Assembly: GCA_964428215.1 (NCBI GenBank)
Contig: CAYRXO010000139.1
Coordinates: 1 to 9,573 of the forward strand
Reading direction: 5' to 3'
Source of the DNA: Accumulibacter sp964428215
GTDB taxonomy: Bacteria > Pseudomonadota > Gammaproteobacteria > Burkholderiales > Rhodocyclaceae
DNA length: 9,573 nt
The notes under the pieces are model-generated. The model was not told the DNA's origin and searched no databases. It saw only the letters and a program-made list of their open reading frames with translations. Shown here one piece after another: positions 1 through 6,905 of this stretch (position 1 is its first letter; each line of letters begins with the position of its first letter). Position numbers and translations under genes: made by a program.

Positions 1-58
1 GAATAGTTGTTCTATTCGCGCCGAGAACCGGGTAAAAATGAGCCGTTTACCCACACTT

Positions 59-113
59 TGCAGCCGGCCTGGTCAAGTCCGACAGGCGGCTAGGCGCCGA
101 GCGACCGGCTGCA
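59..113. other. Possible structured RNA element (three-way junction)
   Basis: A perfect 9-bp outer stem (59-67 with 105-113) encloses two internal hairpins. One is at 68-86, where CCT and GTC pair with GAC and AGG with a single bulged base and a 6-base loop. The other is at 87-99, where CGGC pairs with GCCG around a 5-base loop. This fold was read by eye and matches no RNA family I recognise. Both strands could form it equally well. Confidence 0.3.
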
Positions 114-148
114 CGCCCCTCTGCATAAATGAACGCGGATCAGAAGCG

Positions 149-173
149 CTCCGCCGATCTCGATTCCGGCGAG
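149..173 (-). terminator. Possible terminator of the minus-strand gene pair
   Basis: A GC-rich stem (149-156 with 167-173, seven pairs and one bulge, 10-base loop) lies about 40 bases past the stop codon of the membrane protein gene that ends at 211. There is no run of T on the minus strand after it, so intrinsic termination is uncertain. It could equally be part of the structured non-coding segment. Confidence 0.25.
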
Positions 174-210
174 CTGACAGGAAAGGCAGCCACAATGCCG
201 ACGAAGCCAG

Positions 211-993
211 TCAAGCGCGATTCCGCTTGCCGTTCAGAAATGTTTCATGCCGCGACAAGGCCTGCGCGTGCTGTTCGCTGATCACCTGCAGGGTTTTGAG
301 CAGGCGCTCTTGCAGAATGGCCAGTTGCCGATTCAACGAATCATCGAGTGACTCGGGCATCCCGTCCCGGCTGTGGATTATCCCTTGTCTGGCTTCGAGA
401 TAATGACGGCAGGCATCCGGCAGGTAGCGGGAAACCAGTTGATTGATGAAGAACATGTCTTCTCCCGGCAGGTCGATGTTCGAATCGCCCTCCGATGGCA
501 AGTGGCTCAACAATCGTCGAAACGTCTCTTTGATCTGCGCGATGGTCGTCAAAGCGGTTGGCGGCAATTCACCGGAAATTTTCTTTAGATACTCGTCGAG
601 CTGAGAGGCATCGCGTGTGAGATGCCCGTGGATGTCGAGTAGCGACGATGGTGGGCTCGACCGCCGCTGATGCCACAAAGCCAGCGCCGTGCCGAGTGCG
701 GCGAGTCCGGCGGCGCTGATCAGCAGCGGCTGGGTGGAGAAGGCAGCCAGAACCAGCAACGCCACACTCGAAATCGACAGCAGGATCATCAAAGGCGACG
801 GTTGTCGCGTTTTGGCCGTAGCGTTCAGAACGGTGGAGAGGGGACGTCCGATCAATGCCTGTTGGCGCACGCGCTGCACGCGTTCGGCGAGTACGCCATG
901 CACGGCTGGTGGACTAGGCGGTCGCCGGCGCGCGGGCGCGCGGGTGGGCAATTCGCCGCTCACCCATTGTCCGCGCTTGGGCTGTCTGTCCAT
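211..993 (-). CDS. Two-helix membrane protein of unknown function, weakly XpaC-like
   Basis: A protein of about 260 residues. A basic, proline-rich N-terminal stretch (1-66) is followed by two adjacent hydrophobic segments at about 68-86 and 88-107, then a basic WHQRR stop-transfer, and a hydrophilic, mostly helical C-terminal domain (110-260). The positive charge on both flanks predicts a membrane hairpin with both ends in the cytoplasm. In the C-terminal part, a phenylalanine-rich segment leading into RYLPDACRHYLEAR, then a helical tail with HETFLNGK, recalls the XpaC family often found beside TelA-type proteins. I cannot confirm this by eye. No clear ribosome binding site precedes the ATG at 993; a TTG codon directly upstream (996) is an alternative start. 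The start lies 30 bases after the stop of the gene at 1024-1485, so the two are probably one transcript. The function is unknown. Confidence 0.7.
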   Translation of the reverse strand: MDRQPKRGQWVSGELPTRAPARRRPPSPPAVHGVLAERVQRVRQQALIGRPLSTVLNATAKTRQPSPLMILLSISSVALLVLAAFSTQPLLISAAGLAALGTALALWHQRRSSPPSSLLDIHGHLTRDASQLDEYLKKISGELPPTALTTIAQIKETFRRLLSHLPSEGDSNIDLPGEDMFFINQLVSRYLPDACRHYLEARQGIIHSRDGMPESLDDSLNRQLAILQERLLKTLQVISEQHAQALSRHETFLNGKRNRA

Positions 994-1023
994 CAATGCG
1001 AAAACGGCGGTTCAGGCCAGCCG

Positions 1024-1485
1024 CTATTTGGCCAACGAGGCGACCGCCTGCGAATCGGCGATGTCCGGCGTCAATAACAACTCGAGCCGTGTCACACCGT
1101 CGAGTTCGACGGACAGATCCTCATCCTCGACGGTCGATCCGTCAGGGCTGAAATTCCACTGCTGGCGAACGATTTCGCGATAAGTGGTTCCCCCTTTGTC
1201 GGCCGACCAGCGCAAGACGAATTCCTGCGTTCGCGACTCGCTGGTTTCGACGAACTGCAGCCGGATGCGGCGTAACGATTGTGGCCGGGTGAACAGCAGG
1301 CGGATTTGCTGCCTTCCCGGCGTGCCGGCCCGCCAGCCGCTGCCGCCGGGAAGCAAAGCTCCTTCGATGAGCTGCGCGGGATCTTCGGAACTGATTTCGA
1401 CCTCGGCCAGGGCGTCGAGATCCAGCCAGAAATCGCTCGCCGGTGGTGGCGTCGATGGATTGTCTTCGATTACGCGTTTGCGCAT
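1024..1485 (-). CDS. Small protein with F5/8 type C (discoidin)-like binding-domain pattern
   Basis: A protein of 153 residues. The chosen ATG at 1485 has a GGAGA ribosome binding site six bases upstream; an in-frame ATG at 1548 would add 21 residues but lacks such a site. From about residue 50 the sequence follows the pattern of galactose-binding-like beta-sandwich domains: a GSGWRAG turn, QQIRLLFTRP, RRIRLQFVE, then EFVLRWSAD followed by a YREIVRQQWNF strand, and finally LDGVTRLELLLTPD. In known families this fold binds sugars or other ligands, usually outside the cell. No signal peptide or membrane segment is visible, so it is either cytoplasmic or exported by a route without an N-terminal signal. 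It is acidic in its first third (FWLDLDALAEVEISSEDP). It is divergent from the type I secretion operon and probably co-transcribed with the membrane protein at 211-993. The fold assignment is an inference from pattern only. Confidence 0.72.
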   Translation of the reverse strand: MRKRVIEDNPSTPPPASDFWLDLDALAEVEISSEDPAQLIEGALLPGGSGWRAGTPGRQQIRLLFTRPQSLRRIRLQFVETSESRTQEFVLRWSADKGGTTYREIVRQQWNFSPDGSTVEDEDLSVELDGVTRLELLLTPDIADSQAVASLAK

Positions 1486-1614
1486 TGACTGTCTCCAGGT
1501 GAAAAGCGACATACCGCTGAGAGGACGGTTTTCTAGCAAGTCCGTCATGTCCGCGCGTCATCCGGGATGACAGTTCGTCGTTCCGGGCGCGCCATGACAT
1601 CAATCTCGGCGCTC

Positions 1615-1645
1615 AGTGTAGCCCGACTCGTCCTGACCTTGCCAA
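1615..1645 (-). promoter_or_regulatory. Candidate promoter for the minus-strand gene pair
   Basis: On the minus strand, TTGGCA (1645-1640) is followed after 19 bases by TACACT (1620-1615), resembling -35 and -10 boxes with a spacing somewhat longer than the optimal 17. This would give a leader of about 125 bases before the ATG at 1485. It is a match by eye only. Confidence 0.25.
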
Positions 1646-1887
1646 CATACCACAGGACAAAATGACCGATTTTCGAATCTTCACACAATAATCACCGTGT
1701 CCGATGACCTGCCTCGAAAAAAGATGAAGGAATACAGGATTCCATCAGTGTTTTCGACTGCGCTGTGAATTTTCAAACAGTTTGAGACTCTGGCAGCCTA
1801 TAGTCTAAGAGACCGTGCTGAAATTCTCAAAACCGGCTGCTGGGGTACTTCGACTTGCAGACCTCTGGTTTGCCGGTTCGTTATCCG

Positions 1888-1919
1888 CCAATTGGCCGAC
1901 GGTTCGGTCAGCGAATTGG
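1888..1919. repeat. Interrupted inverted repeat in the divergent region
   Basis: CCAATT at 1888-1893 pairs with AATTGG at 1914-1919, and inside it CCGA (1896-1899) pairs with TCGG (1904-1907) around a 4-base loop. The left half is also part of the palindrome CCAATTGG (1888-1895). It could be an operator or an RNA hairpin in a long leader of the exporter gene. Confidence 0.35.
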
Positions 1920-2072
1920 ATCATTGCTCTTCGATCTGTCATCATTCGTCGATCAGGCGCGATTCCAAGATGTGTCGTCAGTTTCTCGAGGTCGTGAATT
2001 CAACCGCTTGCACGGCCGCAGGCAGTCATAAGCCCCTATTTCCGACTTATATCATTTCAAAGTAGAGATTGA

Positions 2073-3848
2073 ATGACCACAGCCTCCTCACCACGCTCGG
2101 AACTGGCGCAAGCGCTGGCTTCTCTACGAGAAGCATTCCTCACCGTCGCCGTCTTCAGTTTTTTTCTCAATCTGCTGATGCTGACGCCGTCGATTTACAT
2201 GCTGCAGATTTACGACCGGGCGTTGAACAGTCGGAACATGACGACGCTGATCATGCTGACCTTGATCACCTTGGGAATGTTCGCCTTGATGTCGGCGATG
2301 GAATGGATACGCTCGATGGTTCTGGTGCGCATTGGCGCCCGACTGGACCTGCAGATGAATCAGCGCGTCTTCGACGCCACTTTCGAGCGCAACCTGCGCT
2401 TGGCAGGCCAGAATCCGGCACAGGCGCTGCATGATCTGACGTCGATGCGGCAGACCCTGACCGGCGCCGGGGTGATCGCCATTGCGGACGCACCGTGGAT
2501 GCCGATCTACGTGCTGGTCATCTTTCTTTTCCATTGGCAACTGGGCGTATTCGCATTGTTGGGTGTTCTGCTGCTGGTCAGTCTGGCGATCGTCAACGAA
2601 CGCGTTTCGGCGGCACCGCTGGCCGAAGCGCAACGTTTATCGATGGCCGCCGCAGCGCAAGCGAACAGTCACTTGCGCAACGCGGAAGTCATCGAAGCGA
2701 TGGGTATGCTGCCGACGATTCGCGAACGCTGGTTGCAGTTGCACCGCAAATTCCTCATTCAGCAGGCGGTCGCCAGCGATCGGGCCGGTGTACTCACAGC
2801 CGTGACCCGCTTCGTCCGCATTTCCCTGCAATCGCTGGCGCTTGGTTTTGGTGCCCTGCTGGCGATCAACGGCGATGTGACCTCCGGCATGATGATCGCG
2901 GCGTCGATCCTGGTGGGACGAGCATTGGCACCGGTGGAAATTCTCATTGCCAACTGGAAACAACTCGTTTCGGCACACTCGGCCTACAAGCGTCTGTCAG
3001 AATTGTTGACCGCTTTTCCAGCCCGAGCTGTCGGCATGAGTCTGCCGCGTCCCAACGGTGAATTGTCGGTCGAAGGCGCGGCAACGGCCGCACCGGGAAG
3101 CAAATTGATGATTCTCAAGAATGTCAATTTCAAGGTGCCGGTTGGCGAAGTGGTGGCGGTGATCGGACCGAGCGCATCCGGCAAATCGACACTGGCGCGT
3201 CTGTTGGTCGGCGTCTGGCCGGCGCTTACCGGATCGGTGCGACTCGACGGCGCGGATATCTACTCCTGGAGCAAGGACGAACTCGGGCCCTATCTCGGTT
3301 ACCTGCCGCAGGACATCGAGCTGTTCAATGGCACAGTCGCCGAGAATATCGCCCGTTTCGGAACCGTCGACTCGGAACAGGTCATCGTCGCTGCACAGGC
3401 GGCCGGTGTGCATGAGATGGTGCTCCTGCTGCCCAAGGGTTACGACACGCCGCTCGGTGACGCGGGCAACGCCTTGTCCGGCGGACAGAAACAACGCATC
3501 GCTCTGGCCCGTGCTCTATACGGTGATCCGGCGCTGATCGTGCTCGACGAACCGAATTCGAATCTCGACGATCAGGGGGAAGCGGCGCTGGCGGCAACTC
3601 TCCAGCGTCTGAAAGACAGAAAGCGAACCGTGCTCATCATCACCCATCGCCTGACCACCCTGGCTGTCGCCGACAGCATTCTGGTGCTGCACGAGGGAAC
3701 GGTGAAAGCGCATGGTCCGCGCGACCAGATCATGGCGGCGATGCGCGGCGCGCCGGCGCCGAATCCGGTTTCCCCCGTTCCACCGGCGGGCAGAGCGGCA
3801 ATGGGCGCCAAGCCTTTGCCCTTGCCGACGGTACGTTCGACGCACTGA
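2073..3848 (+). CDS. Type I secretion system permease/ATPase, PrtD family
   Basis: A 591-residue inner-membrane ABC exporter that powers one-step secretion of a protein from cytoplasm to medium. The N-terminal half carries the membrane domain with hydrophobic segments at about 22-45, 57-75, 143-173 and 250-290. It includes the segment with LMLTPSIYMLQIYDRAL at about 35-51 that is characteristic of PrtD/AprD-type exporters. The nucleotide-binding domain has Walker A GPSASGKST (365-373), a Q-loop LPQD (Q413), signature LSGGQKQR (468-475), Walker B LIVLDEP (488-494, Glu493) and the H-loop THR (His525), all intact. There is no N-terminal C39 peptidase domain, so it is not a bacteriocin-type exporter. 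The last 35 or so residues form a proline/alanine-rich tail. The length is typical of the family. It is the first of three closely spaced genes, 17 bases before the fusion protein gene. The start ATG has only a weak AGAGA upstream. The substrate is not in the window. Confidence 0.95.
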   Translation: MTTASSPRSELAQALASLREAFLTVAVFSFFLNLLMLTPSIYMLQIYDRALNSRNMTTLIMLTLITLGMFALMSAMEWIRSMVLVRIGARLDLQMNQRVFDATFERNLRLAGQNPAQALHDLTSMRQTLTGAGVIAIADAPWMPIYVLVIFLFHWQLGVFALLGVLLLVSLAIVNERVSAAPLAEAQRLSMAAAAQANSHLRNAEVIEAMGMLPTIRERWLQLHRKFLIQQAVASDRAGVLTAVTRFVRISLQSLALGFGALLAINGDVTSGMMIAASILVGRALAPVEILIANWKQLVSAHSAYKRLSELLTAFPARAVGMSLPRPNGELSVEGAATAAPGSKLMILKNVNFKVPVGEVVAVIGPSASGKSTLARLLVGVWPALTGSVRLDGADIYSWSKDELGPYLGYLPQDIELFNGTVAENIARFGTVDSEQVIVAAQAAGVHEMVLLLPKGYDTPLGDAGNALSGGQKQRIALARALYGDPALIVLDEPNSNLDDQGEAALAATLQRLKDRKRTVLIITHRLTTLAVADSILVLHEGTVKAHGPRDQIMAAMRGAPAPNPVSPVPPAGRAAMGAKPLPLPTVRSTH

Positions 3849-3865
3849 CTTCTTTCGTCCGAGAC

Positions 3866-5242
3866 ATGCGCAACCTATTCAAACGTCAATTCGACAGCGA
3901 CATCGTCGATGTCACCGAGATAGCAGGCAAGGATCGTCGTCTGGCATCGACGCCCATCGATATCAATCACGGCCGAGTATCCCGGCTCGGCTGGCTGGTC
4001 CTGGCGCTCGGTTTCGGCGGTTTCATGCTCTGGGCGGGATTGGCGCCGCTCGATCAGGGTGTTCCGGCCAGCGGGCAGGTGGTGGTTACCGGCAATCGCA
4101 AAACGCTGCAAAACCTCGCCATCGGCATGGTCGAGGAGATTCTGGTCAAAGATGGCGACGAAGTCAGGGCGGGCGATGTCCTGGTGCGCTTGAACCCGAC
4201 CACCGCCCGTTCGCAGTACGAGACGGCGCGCAGCCAATGGTTCGTCGTCAAAGCCGCCGAATCGCGTTTGTTGGCTGAAGCCGCCAATCGTTCGTCGATC
4301 GCTTTTCCCGATGAGGTACAACTATCCGGCGACTCGCGCGCGATCAGCGCGATCAGTGTTCAGCAGCAACTTTTTCATACCCGCCGCAGCGGCATCGAGG
4401 CCGAACTCGGTGCGCTGAAGAAAACCCTGGCCGGATTGCAGTCCTATGCCAAAGGGGTGGAGGAGAGCAAGAACTCCAAAGAAACACAGCTCAACCTCCT
4501 GCTTGAAGAAGTGAAAGGCTTACGGGATCTGGCCCGCGAAGGTTATCTGCCGCGCAACCGCCTGTCGGAACAGGAGCGGGCACTGGCGCAACTGAATGGA
4601 AACATTGCCGAAGACCTCGGCAACCTCGGTCGCACACGGCAGAGCATCGCCGAAACGCAGCAACGCATCATCGCCCGCCAGCAGGAATACAGTCGCGACG
4701 TCGAAAACGCCTTGTCCGATGCCCTGAAAGAAGTCACCTCACTCGAAAGTCGCTTAAAAGGGCTGGCGTACGAACTGGAGAATACCGAAATTCGTTCGCC
4801 AACCAATGGCGTTGTCGTCAATCTGGCGATCCATACCATTGGCGGCGTCCTTTCCGCCGGTTCGCCGTTGATGGACATCGTGCCGAAACATGAACCCTTG
4901 CGCATCGACGTGCAAATACCGACGACGATGATCGACAAAGTCCGCGTCGGCTCACCGGTGGACATCACCTTCCCGGCTTTCAACCAGAAAACGACGCCGC
5001 AAATCCCGGGAATCTTCATCCTGGTCGCTGCCGATTCGACCATTGACCGTGAAGGAAAGGTGCCGCCGTACTATCGTGGGCAAGTACGCGTCACCGAGGA
5101 AGGGATGTACAAACTGAAGACACATGAAATCAAGGCCGGGATGCCGGCCGAGGTGTTCATCAAGACGGGAGAGCGGACGCTGCTCAACTATTTGTTCAAA
5201 CCACTGGCGGATCGCATGCGCTCCGCGCTCACCGAAGAGTAA
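3866..5242 (+). CDS. HlyD/PrtE-type membrane fusion protein of type I secretion
   Basis: A 458-residue periplasmic adaptor that links the ABC exporter to the outer-membrane channel. A cytoplasmic N-terminus (1-39) is followed by one membrane helix at about 40-60, ending in GLAPLD. A first half-lipoyl segment follows at about 78-110, then a long helical, probably coiled-coil hairpin (about 125-305, rich in Glu, Gln, Arg and Leu). The second lipoyl half is at about 305-325 (RSPTNGVVVNL) and a beta-barrel domain runs to the end. The closing segment GMPAEVFIKTGERTLLNYL (about 425-443) followed by KPLADR is the signature C-terminus of type I secretion HlyD proteins and separates it from RND-type adaptors. 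It lies 17 bases after the exporter gene and 10 bases before the channel gene, so the three are very probably one operon. The length is normal for the family, with no sign of damage. Confidence 0.95.
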   Translation: MRNLFKRQFDSDIVDVTEIAGKDRRLASTPIDINHGRVSRLGWLVLALGFGGFMLWAGLAPLDQGVPASGQVVVTGNRKTLQNLAIGMVEEILVKDGDEVRAGDVLVRLNPTTARSQYETARSQWFVVKAAESRLLAEAANRSSIAFPDEVQLSGDSRAISAISVQQQLFHTRRSGIEAELGALKKTLAGLQSYAKGVEESKNSKETQLNLLLEEVKGLRDLAREGYLPRNRLSEQERALAQLNGNIAEDLGNLGRTRQSIAETQQRIIARQQEYSRDVENALSDALKEVTSLESRLKGLAYELENTEIRSPTNGVVVNLAIHTIGGVLSAGSPLMDIVPKHEPLRIDVQIPTTMIDKVRVGSPVDITFPAFNQKTTPQIPGIFILVAADSTIDREGKVPPYYRGQVRVTEEGMYKLKTHEIKAGMPAEVFIKTGERTLLNYLFKPLADRMRSALTEE

Positions 5243-5252
5243 GACGAGCAAG

Positions 5253-6599
5253 ATGATGAGTATTTGGCACAAGCGATCGAGTTTATTGGCTGCCGGGCTG
5301 TTGACGGTTTTTACAACCCGCGGTGCGGCCGTCGGGCTGCTTGATGCCTACATGGCCGCGCGGCAGAACGACCCCACCTTTCGTGCAGCGCGCTACGAGC
5401 GTGACGCAGGACAGTATGCCATCGACCTGGGACGTTCCGGCTTGCTGCCAGTCGTCGCGATCACTGGCTCCTGGTCTACCAATCGCGGTGAACGACGCTA
5501 TATTCAGGGCTCCTCGCTCAACACCACGCAGGATCTCGATTATCGCGACAACTCGCTGGGGCTGACCTTGCGACAGCCGCTGTTCAACTACGATGCGATC
5601 GTTCGTTACCGGCAAGGTTTTGTACAGGCGGCTTACAGCAACGCCGTCTTCGACAAAAAGGAAGCCGAAATGGCAATTCGCCTGTCGACGGCCTATTTCG
5701 AAGCGCTGCTGGCGATGGAAAAGCTGGCGCTCAGCGAAGCGGAAGTCGCCGCCTACGCCGATCAACGACAACTGTCCGAACGTCGCCGCCAGGCCGGCGA
5801 AGGAACGATCACCGAAATCGCCGAAGCGGAATCAAGGCTGCAGCTGGCGCGCGCCGGGCTGGCCGACGCACTCGACCGGCTGTCGGTGGCGCGGCAAAAA
5901 CTGCAAGCGATGACTGGCGCCGCGCCGGGCGAATTATGGCCTTTGCGCGCCGACTTCCAGCCGACCGGCATCATGCCCAACCAGATCGACGAGTGGTACA
6001 CCCTGGCCGAAGAGCATAGTGGCGAAATCCGATCCCGACGCAAGAGCTTCGAATTTGCCGACCTCGACGTCGATCGCAACCGTTCCGGCCATCTGCCACA
6101 ACTCGATCTGGTCGGACGCGTACAGCGTGCCCAGAACGAAAGCCTGTCGACTCTCGATCAGCGTACCGATCTGCGCACCGTGGGCGTGCAACTGACCATC
6201 CCGCTGCTCGCCGGAGGCCGGGTGATGGCGCAAAGCGAGCAGGCGGTCGCCAACCGTAGTCGCGCACAGGCCGAACTCGAAGCGGCGATCAGCGATCTGC
6301 AAGTCGAAGTCCGGCGACAGTTCCTGGCCGTGCAAACCGGTGGCAGCAAGGTTTCCGCCTATCAGCAGGCTGTCGAGGCGACGGCCATCGCCGCCGAAGG
6401 TGCCCGACGCGGCATGGTGGCGGGCATCCGGACCAACACCGACGTGCTCGACGCCGAACGACTGTTGTACTCGGCGAAACGCGATCTGGCGCAAGCACGT
6501 TACGAAGTCCTGGCGGCGATCCTGCAGATCAAGGCCATCAGCGGCATTCTCACCGAAAAAGACCTCGCCGAAATCAACAGCCTGCTCGTTCCTCGCTGA
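5253..6599 (+). CDS. TolC family outer-membrane channel of type I secretion
   Basis: A 448-residue outer-membrane efflux protein that forms the exit duct of the secretion system. I chose the ATG at 5253, 10 bases after the fusion protein stop; the open frame reaches further upstream, but only by overlapping that gene. From this start a signal peptide is visible: basic MMSIWHKRSS, a hydrophobic core, and a probable cleavage after GAA at residue 26, leaving VGLLDAYMAA as the mature N-terminus, as in TolC-like proteins. Two repeated helical/strand halves follow (about 30-225 and 245-435). Typical landmarks are LRQPLFNYD at about 106-114, GEGTITEIAEAESRL (about 183-197), the strand before LLAGGRVMAQSEQA, and GIRTNTDVLDAERLLYSAKR (about 391-410). 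A second ATG at 5256 is equally possible. The dedicated channel suggests a self-contained secretion system that does not borrow a housekeeping TolC. Confidence 0.94.
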   Translation: MMSIWHKRSSLLAAGLLTVFTTRGAAVGLLDAYMAARQNDPTFRAARYERDAGQYAIDLGRSGLLPVVAITGSWSTNRGERRYIQGSSLNTTQDLDYRDNSLGLTLRQPLFNYDAIVRYRQGFVQAAYSNAVFDKKEAEMAIRLSTAYFEALLAMEKLALSEAEVAAYADQRQLSERRRQAGEGTITEIAEAESRLQLARAGLADALDRLSVARQKLQAMTGAAPGELWPLRADFQPTGIMPNQIDEWYTLAEEHSGEIRSRRKSFEFADLDVDRNRSGHLPQLDLVGRVQRAQNESLSTLDQRTDLRTVGVQLTIPLLAGGRVMAQSEQAVANRSRAQAELEAAISDLQVEVRRQFLAVQTGGSKVSAYQQAVEATAIAAEGARRGMVAGIRTNTDVLDAERLLYSAKRDLAQARYEVLAAILQIKAISGILTEKDLAEINSLLVPR

Positions 6600-6742
6600 G
6601 CTGGCGGAGTGAAGCACAAAGCGGACGGCGCGCAAACACCGAGGCATATCAGCTGGATAGACGAAGCGACGAGCACCCCGCAGTGTCGCCCGCTTCGCCC
6701 GCGCCGTCTCTATTCAGCGATTCGTTTCGTTCCTCACCCCGG

Positions 6743-6758
6743 AACCGGTGGCGGTTTT
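6743..6758 (+). terminator. Weak terminator-like hairpin after the secretion operon
   Basis: AACCG (6743-6747) pairs with CGGTT (6752-6756) around a 4-base loop and runs into four Ts (6755-6758), two of them inside the stem. The stem is short, so this is a weak candidate for the end of the secretion operon transcript. Confidence 0.22.
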
Positions 6759-6848
6759 CGCTTGCGAATGCGAGTAGTTTGCCAATCTTTCATCTCATTC
6801 CTGGCTCGAACCGACGCCGTCACTCGCCCATGAATCCTTCTCACCGAG

Positions 6849-6878
6849 TGGAAGCCGCCGACGTGGCTCGGTTAGAAT
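6849..6878 (+). promoter_or_regulatory. Candidate proS promoter
   Basis: TAGAAT at 6873-6878 is a good -10 match and lies 27 bases before the proS start codon, leaving a leader of roughly 20 bases. A poor -35 candidate, TGGAAG (6849-6854), sits 18 bases upstream. The -10 is the stronger half of the call. Confidence 0.35.
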
Positions 6879-6905
6879 CTCGTTTTTACTGATCGATCCG
6901 ATACC

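Larger units (their letters stand above)
1..210. other. Non-coding segment rich in inverted repeats
   Basis: No convincing coding region is seen here; the one open frame across it lacks a ribosome binding site and a recognisable product. The segment holds several inverted repeats: GAATAG/CTATTC at 1-6 and 12-17, GGGTAAA/TTTACCC at 30-36 and 46-52 with a 9-base loop, TGCAGCCGG/CCGGCTGCA at 59-67 and 105-113, and a bulged stem at 149-156 with 167-173. It lies downstream of the minus-strand gene ending at 211, so some of these could act as its 3' end, or they could belong to an RNA or gene cut off by the window edge. The strand is undecided. Confidence 0.6.
1486..2072. other. Divergent intergenic region before the type I secretion operon
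   Basis: This 587-bp stretch separates the minus-strand pair from the plus-strand secretion operon and must hold both sets of control signals. A 60-codon frame starting with GTG at 1815 has no ribosome binding site and is not credible. Visible elements are a weak minus-strand promoter near 1615-1645, an imperfect inverted repeat at 1785-1806, and an interrupted hairpin at 1888-1919. Just before the exporter gene, TTATAT at 2047-2052 could be a -10 element, but no matching -35 is seen. The unusual length leaves room for regulator binding. Confidence 0.6.
6600..6905. other. Intergenic region between secretion operon and proS
   Basis: There is no supported gene in this 306-bp gap; the short open frames here lack ribosome binding sites and recognisable products. 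It contains a weak hairpin followed by Ts at 6743-6758, a second small inverted repeat TTCGC/GCGAA at 6757-6768, and a probable proS promoter near 6849-6878. Confidence 0.6.

Noticed and set aside
1..20. Similarity of the window start (TTGTTCT, TATTCGCG) to the arms of the palindromic element at 9412-9553
   Set aside because: Shared words are only 7-8 bases long and do not align over a longer stretch, so chance is a sufficient explanation.
59..113. Integron attC site
   Set aside because: The segment has an outer stem like an attC site, but the GTTRRRY/RYYYAAC core sites are missing at its ends.
1815..1997. 60-codon frame starting with GTG in the divergent region
   Set aside because: It has no ribosome binding site, no recognisable features, and lies in a region with regulatory-type inverted repeats.
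5934..6647. Minus-strand open frame of 237 codons opposite the TolC-type gene
   Set aside because: It is antisense to a gene with clear TolC family landmarks and carries no domain or start signal of its own.
6609..6892. Two overlapping short frames (74 and 69 codons) between the secretion operon and proS
   Set aside because: Neither has a ribosome binding site or a recognisable product, and the second runs through the likely proS promoter.
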